A stretch of DNA of 64,000 nt from Cherax quadricarinatus (GCF_038502225.1 NC_091312.1:27082190-27146189), one strand, 5' to 3'. Positions 19,548 through 31,816 are shown, counted from the stretch's first letter. Notes: generated from the sequence alone by a model not told the origin. Numbers and translations are program-made.

Positions 19548-22330
19548 CTACTGAAGTCTCCCAGCTCAGGCTGACACTACTGAAGTCTCCCAGCTCAGGC
19601 TGACACTACTGAAGTCTCCCAGCTCAGGCTGACACTTCTGAAGTCTCCCAGCTCAGGCTGACACTACTGAAGTCTCCCAGCTCAGGCTGACACTACTGAA
19701 GCCTCCCAGCTCAGGCTGACACTTCTGAAGTCTCCCAGCTCAGGCTGACACTTCTGAAGTCTCCCAGCTCAGGCTGACACTTCTGAAGTCTCCCAGCTCA
19801 GGCTGACACTTCTGAAGTCTCCCAGCTCAGGCTGACACTACTGAAGTCTCCCAGCTCAGGCTGACACTACTGAAGCCTCCCAGCTCAGGCTGACACTACT
19901 GAAGTCTCCCAGCTCAGGCTGACACTACTGAAGTCTCCCAGCTCAGGCTGACACTACTGAAGTCTCCCAGCTCAGGCTGACACTACTGAAGTCTCCCAGC
20001 TCAGGCTGACACTACTGAAGCCTCCCAGCTCAGGCTGACACTACTGAAGTCTCCCAGCTCAGGCTGACACTACTGAAGCCTCCCAGCTCAGGCTGACACT
20101 ACTGAAGCCTCCCAGCTCAGGCTGACACTACTGAAGCCTCCCAGCTCAGGCTGACACTACTGAAGCCTCCCAGCTCAGGCTGACACTACTGAAGCCTCCC
20201 AGCTCAGGCTGACACTACTGAAGCCTCCCAGCTCAGGCTGACACTACTGAAGTCTCCCAGCTCAGGCTGACACTACTGAAGTCTCCCAGCTCAGGCTGAC
20301 ACTACTGAAGTCTCCCAGCTCAGGCTGACACTACTGAAGTCTCCCAGCTCAGGCTGACACTACTGAAGCCTCCCAGCTCAGGCTGACACTACTGAAGTCT
20401 CCCAGCTCAGGCTGACACTACTGAAGCCTCCCAGCTCAGGCTGACACTACTGAAGCCTCCCAGCTCAGGCTGACACTACTGAAGTCTCCCAGCTCAGGCT
20501 GACACTACTGAAGCCTCCCAGCTCAGGCTGACACTACTGAAGTCTCCCAGCTCAGGCTGACACTACTGAAGTCTCCCAGCTCAGGCTGACACTACTGAAG
20601 TCTCCCAGCTCAGGCTGGCACTACTGAAGTCTCCCACCTCAGGCTGACACTACTGAAGCCTCCCAGCTCAGGCTGACACTACTGAAGTCTCCCAGCTCAG
20701 GCTGACACTACTGAAGTCTCCCAGCTCAGGCTGACACTACTGAAGTCTCCCAGCTCAGGCTGACACTACTGAAGCCTCCCAGCTCAGGCTGACACTACTG
20801 AAGTCTCCCAGCTCAGGCTGACACTACTGAAGTCTCCCAGCTCAGGCTGACACTACTGAAGTCTCCCAGCTCAGGCTGACACTACTGAAGCCTCCCAGCT
20901 CAGGCTGACACTACTGAATCCTCCCAGCTCAGGCTGATACTACTGAAGCCTCCCAGCTCAGGCTGACACTACTGAAGCCTCCCAGCTCAGGCTGACACTA
21001 CTGAAGCCTCCCAGCTCAGGCTGACACTACTGAAGCCTCCCAGCTCAGGCTGACACTACTGAAGCCTCCCAGCTCAGGCTGACACTACTGAAGCCTCCCA
21101 GCTCAGGCTGACACTACTGAAGCCTCCCAGCTCAGGCTGACACTACTGAAGCCTCCCAGCTCAGGCTGACACTATTGAAGCCTCCCAGCTCAGGCTGACA
21201 CTACTGAAGCCTCCCAGCTCAGGCTGACACTACTGAAGCCTCCCAGCTCAGGCTGACACTACTGAAGCCTCCCAGCTCAGGCTGACACTACTGAAGTCTC
21301 CCAGCTCAGGCTGACACTACTGAAGCCTCCCAGCTCAGGCTGACACTACTGAAGCCTCCCAGCTCAGGCTGACACTACTGAAGCCTCCCAGCTCAGGCTG
21401 ACACTACTGAAGCCTCCCAGCTCAGGCTGACACTACTGAAGCCTCCCAGCTCAGGCTGACACTACTGAAGCCTCCCAGCTCAGGCTGACACTACTGAAGC
21501 CTCCCAGCTCAGGCTGACACTACTGAAGCCTCCCAGCTCAGGCTGACACTACTGAAGCCTCCCAGCTCAGGCTGACACTACTGAAGCCTCCCAGCTCAGG
21601 CTGACACTACTGAAGCCTCCCAGCTCAGGCTGACACTACTGAAGCCTCCCAGCTCAGGCTGACACTACTGAAGCCTCCCAGCTCAGGCTGACACTACTGA
21701 AGCCTCCCAGCTCAGGCTGACACTACTGAAGTCTCCCAGCTCAGGCTGACACTACTGAAGCCTCCCAGCTCAGGCTGACACTACTGAAGCCTCCCAGCTC
21801 AGGCTGACACTACTGAAGCCTCCCAGCTCAGGCTGACACTACTGAAGCCTCCCAGCTCAGGCTGACACTACTGAAGCCTCCCAGCTCAGGCTGACACTAC
21901 TGAAGCCTCCCAGCTCAGGCTGACACTACTGAAGCCTCCCAGCTCAGGCTGACACTACTGAAGCCTCCCAGCTCAGGCTGACACTACTGAAGCCTCCCAG
22001 CTCAGGCTGACACTACTGAAGCCTCCCAGCTCAGGCTGACACTACTGAAGCCTCCCAGCTCAGGCTGACACTACTGAAGCCTCCCAGCTCAGGCTGACAC
22101 TACTGAAGCCTCCCAGCTCAGGCTGACACTACTGAAGCCTCCCAGCTCAGGCTGACACTACTGAAGCCTCCCAGCTCAGGCTGACACTACTGAAGTCTCC
22201 CAGCTCAGGCTGACACTACTGAAGCCTCCCAGCTCAGGCTGACACTACTGAAGCCTCCCAGCTCAGGCTGACACTACTGAAGCCTCCCAGCTCAGGCTGA
22301 CACTACTGAAGCCTCCCAGCTCAGGCTGAC
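19548..22330. repeat. 29-bp minisatellite/satellite, about 96 copies
   Basis: The unit reads CTACTGAAGTCTCCCAGCTC followed by AGGCTGACA. The period is exactly 29 bp across 2783 bp. There is one major variant, GAAGTCT against GAAGCCT: the T form dominates the first part and the C form dominates from about 20900 to the end. A minor ACTTCT form is confined to about 19630-19810. Rare singletons lie near 20620 (GGCAC, CCACC), 20917 (GAATCC), 20937 (GATAC) and 21175 (ATTGAAG). Each unit can form a small hairpin CAGC-TCAG-GCTG. A 29-bp period is not codon-compatible, so no frame persists. Confidence 0.97.
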
Positions 22331-22639
22331 AGATTTCAACACCTTGTGTGAGCCTCCATCATGCGTGAAGTAATATATAACATGGCGTTGCAGTACACTT
22401 GCTCATGTATTTAAATTTGAGTAATTACATGCTCGACCTGCTCAGCAAATGTTTTTGACACAGTTAAATGCGCAAGTTAAGAAACTCTACCACATCTCAG
22501 CTCTCTACAAAGCCTGGGGTTTACTTATGGTCTACCCTCTCCTTCTTCCTTTTAGTACGAGATCCACAACAGTAGACTAACACGCAAGGGCTTACTCAAA
22601 GATAGATGAACAGGAGCAACAGGAATATAGGAGATTAGC
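22331..22639. other. No gene seen
   Basis: Unique sequence following the satellite; a pyrimidine-rich stretch near 22535-22555 and nothing else recognisable. Confidence 0.5.
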
Positions 22640-22727
22640 ACCTTATGTACCTACTTAATGTTAGGTGAACAGGAACATCAGACTAACACCCAAGCACCTA
22701 CTTACTGTTAGGTGAACGGGCCCTTGG
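22640..22727. repeat. SINE body fragments in tandem
   Basis: Two partial copies of a block reading acctactta(a/c)tgttaggtgaac match the SINE body at 13640-13665 (GTTAGGTGAACAGG). Flanking parts are decayed. Confidence 0.55.
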
Positions 22728-22799
22728 TAGCAGATATGGTAATCAGTATATATTCTCATACTGTATTTATATTCTATTAGCAATGTCTAAAGTTTTTAT

Positions 22800-22890
22800 G
22801 AGACATCTCTGATAACCCAACCTGAATACCTCCCATTCCCCTGACGTTGCATGACCCCTACGGGCTTGGTGCTTTCCGTGAATAGAGAAT
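22800..22890 (+). repeat. Tail fragment of interspersed repeat
   Basis: Reads aacctgaatacctcccattc and gacccctacgggcttggtgc, the same family as 33410-33480 and, more diverged, 27420-27490. In the 33-kb copy it precedes an (AAT)n tract. Confidence 0.5.
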
Positions 22891-22914
22891 CGAGGGTGTA
22901 AATAAGGGGTCAGG

Positions 22915-22995
22915 CCTGGGTATCGTCTGGGTGTGAGAGGTGATACTCTCCTGTAGTCTGGAGACCCCGCGTTCGAATCCCCGATCAGCAGACCA
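22915..22995 (+). repeat. tRNA-like SINE head
   Basis: Contains a good B box (GCGTTCGAATCCCCGA at about 22970) and a weak A-box-like GGGTGTGAGAGGTGA upstream. It does not fold into a full cloverleaf with a clear anticodon arm, so it is read as a tRNA-derived SINE promoter and not a tRNA gene. Confidence 0.45.
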
Positions 22996-23035
22996 TGTTT
23001 GAGATATTATCTGAAAGGTAATACGATCACATTAC

Positions 23036-23270
23036 CAGAAGTTGTCTACACTGGCAACACTGTAAGATTCAGCTGTGTCTGCTGTTTGCTAGACTGGTAA
23101 CACTGTGAGATGCAGCTGTGTCTATTACTACACTGGCAACACTGTGAGATGCAGCTGTGTCTATTGCTACACTGGCAACACTGTGAGATGCAGCTGTGTC
23201 TATTGCTACACTGGCAACACTGTAAGCCTCATAGGTGTCTGTTGGGACACTGGCAACACTGTTTTTTTAA
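23036..23270. repeat. 39-bp minisatellite, about six copies
   Basis: The unit is ctacactggcaacactgtga with gatgcagctgtgtctattg. The first and last copies are diverged. Since 39 is divisible by three, Cys/Tyr-rich frames run through it; they are artefacts. Confidence 0.9.
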
Positions 23271-23661
23271 TACTCGATCTGCGTATGTTTCTTTTCAGTA
23301 TTTTTTTTTGTATTCATATATACTGTATATATATCAATTTGTTTTCAGCCTTTTAACTTAATTGGTCGCCCGTGTTCCTTGTTTCATAGTCGCGCTAAAA
23401 AAAAAAATGATATATATCCGAGTGTATGTGTATGTTTTATAAAAAAAGGATTTTGCTTCAGTAAAAGTTTGTAGAAGTGAATGTAGGAGAGAGAGACAGA
23501 GATAGAAACTTGTGCTAGAGATGTCTCCTAGTTTCCCCACTCACCCCATTCCTCGCATTCTTGCTCCATCTCCCCCTCTTTCATTACAGACTTCCATCTG
23601 CGTAGCTGGGAGACACAGCTAGGCTTTTGTTCCCACTGTGTGTATCCATCGTATAGAATAT

Positions 23662-24537
23662 GGGGTATCAGGACACTACTAATGTATAGAAGTGGGTAGC
23701 AGCACACTGCTGATGTATAGAAGGGGGTAGCAGCACACTGCTGATGTATAGAAGGGGGTAGCAGCACACTGCTGATGTATAGAAGGGGTAGCAGCACATT
23801 GCTGATGTATAGAAGTGGATAGCAGCATACTGCTGATGTGTAGAAGTGGGCAGTAGCACACTGCTGATGTATAGAAGGTGTAGGAGCACACTGCTGATGT
23901 ACATAAAGGGTAGCAGTACACTGCAGATGTATAGACGGTGTAGGAGCACACTGCTAATGTACATAAAGGGTAGCAGTACACTCCTGATGTATAGAAGGGG
24001 CACCAGTACACTGCTAATGTATAGAAGGTGTAGCAGCACACTGCTGATGTACATAAGGGGGTAGCAGCACACTGCTGATGTATAGAAGGGTTTAGCAGCA
24101 CACTGCTGATGTATAGAAGGGGTAGCAGCACATTGCTGATGTATAGAAGTGGATAGCAGCATACTGCTGATGTGTAGAAGTGGGCAGTAGCACACTGCTG
24201 ATGTACATAAAGGGTAGCAGCACACTGCTTATGTTTAGAAGGGGTAGCAGCACACTGCTTATGTTTAGAAGGGGTAGCAGCACACTGCTTATGTTTAGAA
24301 GGGGTAGCAGCACACTGCTTATGTTTAGAAGGGGTAGCAGCACACTGCTTATGTTTAGAAGGGGTAGCAGCACACTGCTTATGTTTAGAAGGGGTAGCAG
24401 CACACTGCTTATGTTTAGAAGGGGTAGCAGCACACTGCTTATGTTTAGAAGGGGTAGCAGCACACTGCTTATGTTTAGAAGGGGTAGCAGCACACTGCTT
24501 ATGTTTAGAAGGGGTAGCAGCACACTGCTAATGTATT
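23662..24537. repeat. 30-bp minisatellite, about 29 copies
   Basis: Units are variants of GTAGCAGCACACTGCTGATG followed by TATAGAAGGG. The first half (to about 24200) is heterogeneous. The second half (24210-24530) is eleven near-identical copies with CTTATGTTTAGAAGGG. Each unit contains the hairpin GCAG-CACA-CTGC. A period of 30 leaves decapeptide frames open on both strands without start context, so it is not called as a gene. Confidence 0.95.
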
Positions 24538-24589
24538 AAATTTAATATCAACGCCCTCCATCCCCTGCGCTTGCTTCTTATTCCCGCTC

Positions 24590-24965
24590 TGTCTCTTCCC
24601 TCTCTCTCTCTCTCCCTCTCATCTCTTCTCTCTTCACTCTTTTCTCATTTTTTCCTTCTCTCTCTCCTCCCTCCTCTTACTCTTGTCCTCCTCTTCTCTT
24701 CCCCTCACCATCGTTCATTCTGTTTCTTCTCCTTCTCATCCCATCTCTTTTTCCTTCCTACCTACCCTTCACACTCCTCCTTCCAACCTCCCTCCCATTA
24801 CACCTTCCCACCTCACCGTCCCTCTTCCATTTCCTCGCGCCTCCTTCACCTCCTCACTATTCCCCTCACTTCCATGTCCTTCCTCACCTTCTAGTTTCTC
24901 CAAAACTACTAACCCCTTCCTTTCCTCCTGGTCTCTCACCACCTCCACTTCTCTCACCACCTCCT
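24590..24965. repeat. Polypyrimidine (C/T) tract
   Basis: About 375 bp of the plus strand is strongly C/T-rich, with CTCTCTC, TTCC and CCTCC strings. It is low complexity. Confidence 0.8.
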
Positions 24966-25252
24966 AACCCTGGCCTACCTCCTCACCAGCTATCCACACT
25001 AGGCCTGGTATCTTCATTAGCTCATCAAACTGAGCAGTATTATATTTTTCATGGCTGAGGTGTTTTATGTGAAATTACCATAAATATTACTTCATTAGCA
25101 TAATCTTGAACACCAGGATCACTAGGCGGCGTTGGGACGAGGAAGGAGAGCAGGCCTGAGGGAGGGGGAGATGGGAAGATGTTCGGGAGAATGAAAAAGG
25201 CAAGGGGATAAGAAGGGGGAAAGGGGGGAGAGAAGGATACCCGAAGGATATC
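24966..25252. other. No gene seen; purine-rich
   Basis: 25135-25250 is G/A-rich on the plus strand. No coding signal. Confidence 0.45.
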
Positions 25253-25318
25253 CAATGGATGTTTCCGTGGGTCAACGCCCCTCGAGACTCGGTCTCAAAC
25301 CAGGCCACAGGGAGGCAG
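25253..25318 (-). repeat. Reverse fragment of the 15257-type repeat
   Basis: The plus strand reads tgggtcaacgcccctcgaga and ctcaaaccaggcc, the complement of the tail with GTTGACCC. Confidence 0.5.
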
Positions 25319-25334
25319 GGGGTAGTAAGAAGGG

Positions 25335-25485
25335 AAAACTGTTACTGTTACTAGTTGTAATAGTAGTAATCCTAGTAGTAGTAGTCGTGGTAGTGGTAGT
25401 ATTTGTATTACTAGCATTATTATTATTATTAGTAGTAGTAGTAGCAGTAGAAGCAATAATAGTAATAGTGGTAGTAGTCACTCAG
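25335..25485. repeat. Imperfect GTA/GTT/ATT trinucleotide array
   Basis: Mixed triplets, no single pure run longer than about five units; open frames through it are artefacts. Confidence 0.85.
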
Positions 25486-25774
25486 CGCTCGTAATAAAAA
25501 CTAATACTCAACACTCAATAAAAAACAAAGAAATTAACAAACAGCAGAAATTACGAGCACGAGTACCACACACAACACAAATATACAATATTGTACCAAG
25601 TTAAAATAACCAGTATCACTGTAAAAATCCCCTTCAGTTTCAATATCAATATCTAAAGATTTCACGAAAAGTTGGGGCGAGCGAATTGCGGGAAAGTAAC
25701 AAAAGGATATGGAGCATGAGAAGTACAGGATATTCTGTGGTATATATGTACATAGCCTCATGGGCTCCTTTATT

Positions 25775-25858
25775 AGTTATACCTGTACATCTGCTCTTTA
25801 ATGTAAATCTCTAATCAGCCAATCACGTGGCAGCCCCTCAATGCCTAAAAACATGGAG
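25775..25858 (-). mobile_element. Non-LTR tail segment resembling a fish-type LINE/SINE end
   Basis: On the minus strand: TAGGCATTGAGGGGCTGCC, GTGATTGGCTGATTAGAGAT, TTAAAGAGCAGATGTACAGG and AACTAATAAAGG. From memory this closely resembles a 3'-terminal segment that is very common in fish genomes (GTGATTGGCTGATTAGATAT and TGTACCTAATAAAGTGGCC). Identity cannot be computed here. It abuts a tRNA-like B box at about 25875. Confidence 0.5.
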
Positions 25859-26042
<184 letters not shown>

Positions 26043-26310
26043 CAACACATGGGAAATAACAGAGGGGGTTAGTAATAAGCCGTCAGACATGGAGAAATGC
26101 AGCTGATGAGGGAAGCCAGGAGGAGGGAGCACCCAGCCTCATAGAACTCCAAATGCAACCCCAGCCCCTTTCCTAGCAGGCTTAGCTCTAGGCCTGTCCT
26201 CCCCTCACTTCCCCAGCACTAGTAAAAACACCAATTCCTCGCCCTTTACCCTTATCCCCAACACCCTCCCTCATTACCTCAAATTCCTCTTCTTCTTACC
26301 CCTTTCTGCT

Positions 26311-26375
26311 TTGCATTGGACTGAAAAAACCACTGTGTGGCGAAACTTTTCCTTAATAAAGATTCCCATATGTTG
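26311..26375 (+). ncRNA. Hammerhead ribozyme-like repeat, decayed
   Basis: CTGAAAA core (one change from CUGANGA), stem II CCAC-TGT-GTGG, then GAAAC. Stem I is TGGA with TCC on the far side, three pairs. The family tail follows (AATAAAGATTCCCATATG, TTGCATGTCTC). The ACGT of stem III is changed to ACTT. Confidence 0.5.
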
Positions 26376-27104
26376 CATGTCTCAATCTTCAACTTCATAG
26401 TGGGGCAAGTTAAGACTTGGGGGCCCAAGTTAGGAAGTGGAGTGACTTCGATGAAGAAGTGGAAGGAGGCTCCATATTGTTTCAAAAGCAGGTACGATAT
26501 GGCCCACTAGGTTGGGAGGGAGTGAGTCGGGACCAGCGACATGTTAAGAGGCAGAGCTAGGAGTTAAGACCCGGCCCCGGCAACTACATAGAGGTGAGTA
26601 CACACACACACACATACACACATACACACACTCACAACTAACATAAACACACACGTGTATACCTGCCTTACAGCATCCTGTATCACTTTACAGGATACTG
26701 TTATACTAAACAAATGTTGAGTTTCATAAATGACAATTATAAAAGTTTTCAGAACGAGAGCATCACATCGCTCGTGTGGTTAGTGTGTCAGGGGAGAGGT
26801 GAGCGTGTTCACACAGCTCTCATTAATATACCAACAATGCAAATGACGCTCAGAATTTGGAACAAAACACGCCTTGTGGCCAGTTTAACGAGGCCTCTAT
26901 ACGCTAGACTAGCTCCAGATCGCAAATTGGCACCCTTCCAAACTTTAATTACTTTTAGTAATTTTGAAAATATGTGATCGGATTTTGCGAGAGGGGATTT
27001 TAATGATGTAGGCGAGCGAGAACGAGAATTTGGGATATTCGAAAAAAAGTTGCAGCCGAAAGTTAGATTAATTGTTGAAGTGCTGGTGTCAGTGGGCGCC
27101 AGGA
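26376..27104. other. No gene seen
   Basis: Includes a short CA-rich stretch at 26598-26650. A 119-codon minus-strand frame at 26809-27168 has no recognisable motif and a composition like its surroundings. Confidence 0.45.
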
Positions 27105-27303
27105 GTAGGGGAGATATGCTGGAATATCCTTTCCTCAGGTATGTTGGTGAACGAGAACTGGGAGACATGCTCGTATATCTGTTTTTTCAGTTATGTTGGC
27201 TTAAGTGGATGAGGGGAGAAACTGATGCTGAATATCCGCTCCTCAGGTCTGCCGGTGTGAGAAGTGTGAGCAGATAGATGCTGGAATATCTCTTCCTCAA
27301 GCG
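27105..27303 (+). repeat. Degenerate tandem repeat of about 55 bp, four copies
   Basis: The block GATGCTGGAATATCxxTTCCTCAGG recurs four times with 50-60 bp spacing (about 27115, 27165, 27225, 27280). Confidence 0.6.
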
Positions 27304-29022
27304 AATCTGTTAAAGTAGGATGATGTGTAGGTGGGTGATATTTGTGTCTGTATAGGCACTGCAAAACATTTCAAATAAACTTTACAGTGATCACTTAATT
27401 CAAGGAATTGAAGATACCCTCCCCGTCCCCGAGACTAACATGATTCCTTCCCCTTTCCCAGGCGATGTATGGACCCCACTGGGTTCAGCAAGTATACAAC
27501 TAGCAATTTGTGGCTAAGATACAAAAGCAGTATTAAGAGATTAATTGCGATGTATCGCACACCATTAATAATGCTATTAAGTATCCTAATACTTTGTCTT
27601 ACTCACATGTCAGTATTAACCGGCCATTTACAGCTTAACTAGTACGTTTTTTTTTTTATTCTCGTTTGATATCCAATAGAAAGCAGATGTTGATAGCGAA
27701 ACCCATACTTCCAGCCTTAAAAAGCAGAAGATATTTTCTGTGCTGAGTGAAGTTGGAAGAGAGTTTTGGACATCTCGCTCATTGCAGTTGACACGCAATT
27801 GCAGAGATCCGGAACAGAAAATATAAGTGTTGAAGTTTAACATGAACTTTTTGCAGGATTTCTGGTGATGAAGTGATAAGGAGTGTGGTAGCAGGGTTGA
27901 GGAATGATGGAGGAAGTGGAGAAGTAACAGAGGCCAGCAGCAGGAAGAGGGACAATAGCTGCAGAAGAAAAACAAATAGGAATAATATCTGAAGGTTGAA
28001 TAATAAAATAAATTGGGAGGGAGGATGAGAATAAGAAAGTAAGAAGGGGGGGGGGCAGAGGAAGGAAAGGGAAAGTTAGGAAGAGTACATAGGAAAGATA
28101 GATAGCAGATCTGAGGGTCTATATCAAGGCAATACGCTAGGGACTGTTTTGCATTCCCTGTATTGTAAAAGGCTAACTAATACTCATTAAGAAAGCATAT
28201 TTTGGACTTTTAATCACTACTTCTATTGATGCCACATCCACTAAGTACTGCCACTGCCACTGTGCCATGAGCAGTCCATAGCCATCTGGTCATCCTCAGA
28301 AGTCAATGCACACTAACATCAGCTTTCAAGTGGCCACATCCAGCCGCTGTATATCTAAATGACTACGACTTATATATAAAGAGCTTCTCCAACTGCCTTT
28401 TTAGACAACCGGGAACTCTTTCTAATGTTCTATAGCTCAGCCTGAAAGCTATTTGTCCTACAATTGTGTTGTACCAATGGCTACAGAGTTTCATTGTTTC
28501 TTGTCAATGAAGCACTTTGCAGTTCAAATTATTTTTCACATTTTTAACGTGATAAAAAAACAACATATCAATTATTTCAATGAGATTCCGGAGTCAGCGT
28601 TTTCTAAAAGAAAGTATGCATAGTGCTTTCCCACTTTCTTCACAGAATCTTTCTTTATGAAGAAAAGAGTTTTCTTTCCCTCTCTCTGCACCCTCTCTAG
28701 GTTGTCTTCGTCTTGTAAGTAATTCAAGGATCAAAGCAGAAAATCAGACTCAAGGTAAAGCCTGACAGTTGCGATGCTGTGTCGACAATGTTTCTTTCTA
28801 TGATTGTTTTTTTTTGGGGGGGGAGGGGGGATTTTGCTGCTAATGGATAGACATTATTGAGCAGAATCTCTCTCGCTACTAATGGCCACCCAATTTTTTT
28901 TCTTGCTTTTCGACTAGCAAGTTTTTATACATTTTATATTCATGTTTTGAAACTGGTATATCCAATATGCTTGATTTTTACAGTCTGTGCAGTCTATTGC
29001 CGCGATGGGAAGTTTCTTTCCC
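27304..29022. other. No gene seen
   Basis: Carries a diverged repeat-tail fragment at 27415-27490 (same family as 33410), G-runs at 28046-28054 and 28817-28832, and otherwise AT-rich unique sequence. Confidence 0.45.
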
Positions 29023-29268
29023 CTATTTCTTGCCATCACCGAACTTTGTGATTTTGGATTTTAGTCCCGCTTCGAGGTTATATATGTAAACTGTGCACAG
29101 GATTGGGCCGAGGATCGATGCCCAAGTTACACTGCTAACTTTACATCTAACCAATTTTCCACTCATAACCACTTGTTTGCTATTTACGTGACGGTCATTG
29201 ACCTTGACCTGAAGACTGTGCAGTGTGTCGATGGTATTTGATTGTTGCTTTATTTCCGCTTTCGCCAC
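29023..29268 (-). pseudogene. LINE reverse transcriptase fragment
   Basis: The minus-strand frame reads LQVKVNDRHVNSKQVV, VTWASILGPILCTVYI and NLEAGLKSKITKFGDGKK. These correspond to RT segments usually written SGVPQGSVLGPxLFxxYINDL and KFADDTK in CR1-like elements. The catalytic FADD is FGDG, so the active site is lost. Both sides are unrecognisable. Confidence 0.7.
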
Positions 29269-30640
29269 TAGTTGGTGATCCTATGGTAACACTCATCTTT
29301 TCCTTACCAATAACATGTTTGAAGATTCATTAGCTAAGCTTACTTGTGTATTATTCTCTTTTCAAATTCTCTTTAACTGTTATAATTTTCTCTTGCTTTC
29401 TATATGTAATTAAAGTTATTTTCATTTCATCATCTATTTTTTTTATCTGTCTTGGCACGTCGTCTCTTACGATGTTTTAAGGTTTTCCTTTTTAACTCTA
29501 TTACATACTTCCTTCACATTGTTAGTATCTAACAATGTAACATCTCAAAGATCCCTCCTTTGCAGTATTATAATATTGTTTTGCATTTGCATATCTTAGC
29601 TTAATTTACAAAATAATTTTATTTTAGAAATTGTCTGGTATTGTTTTCTATGCGATGATTTAAGAATTGTTATTCTGAACGGCTTTAAATGCCGAACGAA
29701 GATCCAGTTGAGCCGGAGATCTAGATTCTCAGCACCGGCGTATCTTGTTCAAAGACCTGTATACTTTGTTACTGAACTATTTAAGTCCCTATTTGCCCAT
29801 TTCAATAAATTATTATATTGCTTACCTTGCAGTAACTACAGAATGCATCCACTGATTGGCTTCAAACTCCACAAAAATGGTGTACGTATTGGAATGTTCG
29901 GAATGGTTGTAGATGTGTAGATGTAGATTTTGCCAATTTTGTTGAACAAATTAGAAAGTTGCTTTCCATGTGCTACCCTGAAAATACCACGTTTTATCGG
30001 CTTCAAACTTCCAATGCTGATGTTTCTCACCTCAAAAAAATCTTCGGGGCTTTTATTGTGTCTTCCGGGTGTCATTAGTGCCAATTAAAAATAAAATTTG
30101 TAACTCGTGTTGTGTTAGTGAAAATAATATACTTAAAAAACTCTTCGGAAAATTTCATACAAACTTTCCTCCTATTTGTTTATTATTGTTTTGACTTTGT
30201 TGAGTTCTAGCTCTTGGGCCTGTAGAGAATGTTGTTCTACAGCTCATGGGTCTTTAGAGGGTGTTACAAATGTGAGGTTTGTTGAGTGATTGGAGTTAAA
30301 GCTCCCGAGTTTCTTGAGAAGGTTGAGCTGCAGCTCCTCGGCCTCTTCAAGGGACCAAGGAAGCTTAAAGCTCTTAAAAGAAAATGAAACATCTGTTCTT
30401 CGTTCATTACTTAATCTCCTTTAATGCAGATTTGGGAAGTGTGTAGTGTTCGACAGGACTAAAACTGGTGTTTATGTGTCTGAAATGTTTTATTCTGTTG
30501 TATAAAGAAGAAAAATTAGAGCACTAGCCTAATAAGATGAACCAAACCAGCCATTTTCCTGTTTCAAAAAAAGGACCAAAAAACAAGGCGGTGCTTCAGT
30601 AGCTAATGGAGAGATTTTAAGAAAAATAAATAATCCGATG
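29269..30640. other. No gene seen
   Basis: AT-rich DNA without recognised repeats; CTCxTGGGCCTxTAGAG-like strings recur loosely at 30200-30350. Confidence 0.45.
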
Positions 30641-30642
30641 CT

Positions 30643-30788
<146 letters not shown>

Positions 30789-30885
30789 AGCTTAAACGCT
30801 TCACCAGCCGGAGAGGAAAAAAATCTAAATCAATCCAACCCTTCCAGGAGAGTTTGTACATCAGCATCCGCGACAATATCTGTGC

Positions 30886-31560
30886 TGGATGATGCTGACG
30901 ACCCAGACCCCGGAAATAAGACACTTCCGGACGAGAGCAGGCCAGTCGCCTCCTCCGTAACGTGACACGTGCGTACGCATCCTCCGACAAACTTTTACGT
31001 TCCGACGTCATTATTCCGGTGGTAAGCCCCGATAAGCCCCGAGCCTCCGTCCTTACCGATGAGGCTTTATCGCAGAATTCCGTCTAAATTTCGTCTCCCG
31101 GGTAGGGGTAGTGAGAGGGTGAATCTGTATTGCGCTCAGCGGGGGGCCGCACACCCCTTCAATGAGCATATTGAGACGACAAGCGCAACTGTACTTGAAA
31201 TATTCCCGGGGATTGACAAAGTTTAACGAGTTGTGTTAAGTCCATTTGATAGAATCGCCGAACTAGATGAACTGAGTGAGTGAGGAACGAGTTGCCAATT
31301 CTGAAGAGCGGAGGAGATAGCGGATATTTGCTACTACCAGGCTGGCGATTACTGCCGCGCCACCGGTGTTGCGATATTCGCCCTGGCCACACCTCGCGCA
31401 ACACAACACTGAAATGCAGCAGAAGGCACAATACAGCGTCGGGGAAAATTATAAAAAAGAGAGTGTGAAGGAATTTTATTCGTTCGAATTAATGGGAGAA
31501 TTTCTGGAGACGCGGCTCATAATTCCATGACCCACTAGCCGGCAGCTGAGGCCTCCCGGT
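30886..31560. promoter_or_regulatory. CpG-rich unique block, candidate regulatory region
   Basis: CpG dinucleotides are frequent here and scarce elsewhere in the window. It contains CACGTG (about 30967), GACGTCAT (about 31005, CRE-like), several CCGG and GCGC strings and no recognisable repeat. It lies between the long (CA)n and (GA)n tracts. No open frame with domain similarity is present. It could be a CpG island, an untranslated first exon or a conserved element. Confidence 0.35.
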
Positions 31561-31703
31561 GGCTTACCCGTTCATTCAGTAAAAACTAATTTATTATATA
31601 CCATAAATACTACCAAGAAGTCCAAGCCGAAATTCTTTGCTCGGAAGAGAGAGAGAGAGATTAACGCTAGGGATCGTTAGCCGAACCTTGTCAAACCCTG
31701 TGT

Positions 31704-31816
<113 letters not shown>

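Noticed and set aside
19548..22330. CRISPR-like regular array
   Set aside because: Units are directly adjacent at 29 bp with no unique spacers, in a eukaryotic repeat context; it is a satellite.
22915..22995. tRNA gene
   Set aside because: A B box is present but no complete cloverleaf or anticodon arm; treated as a SINE head.
23679..24539. Frames of 119-185 codons with decapeptide repeats
   Set aside because: A 30-bp period keeps any frame open on both strands; no start context, domain or signal.
26809..27168. 119-codon minus-strand frame as a gene
   Set aside because: Overlaps a degenerate tandem repeat and has no motif.
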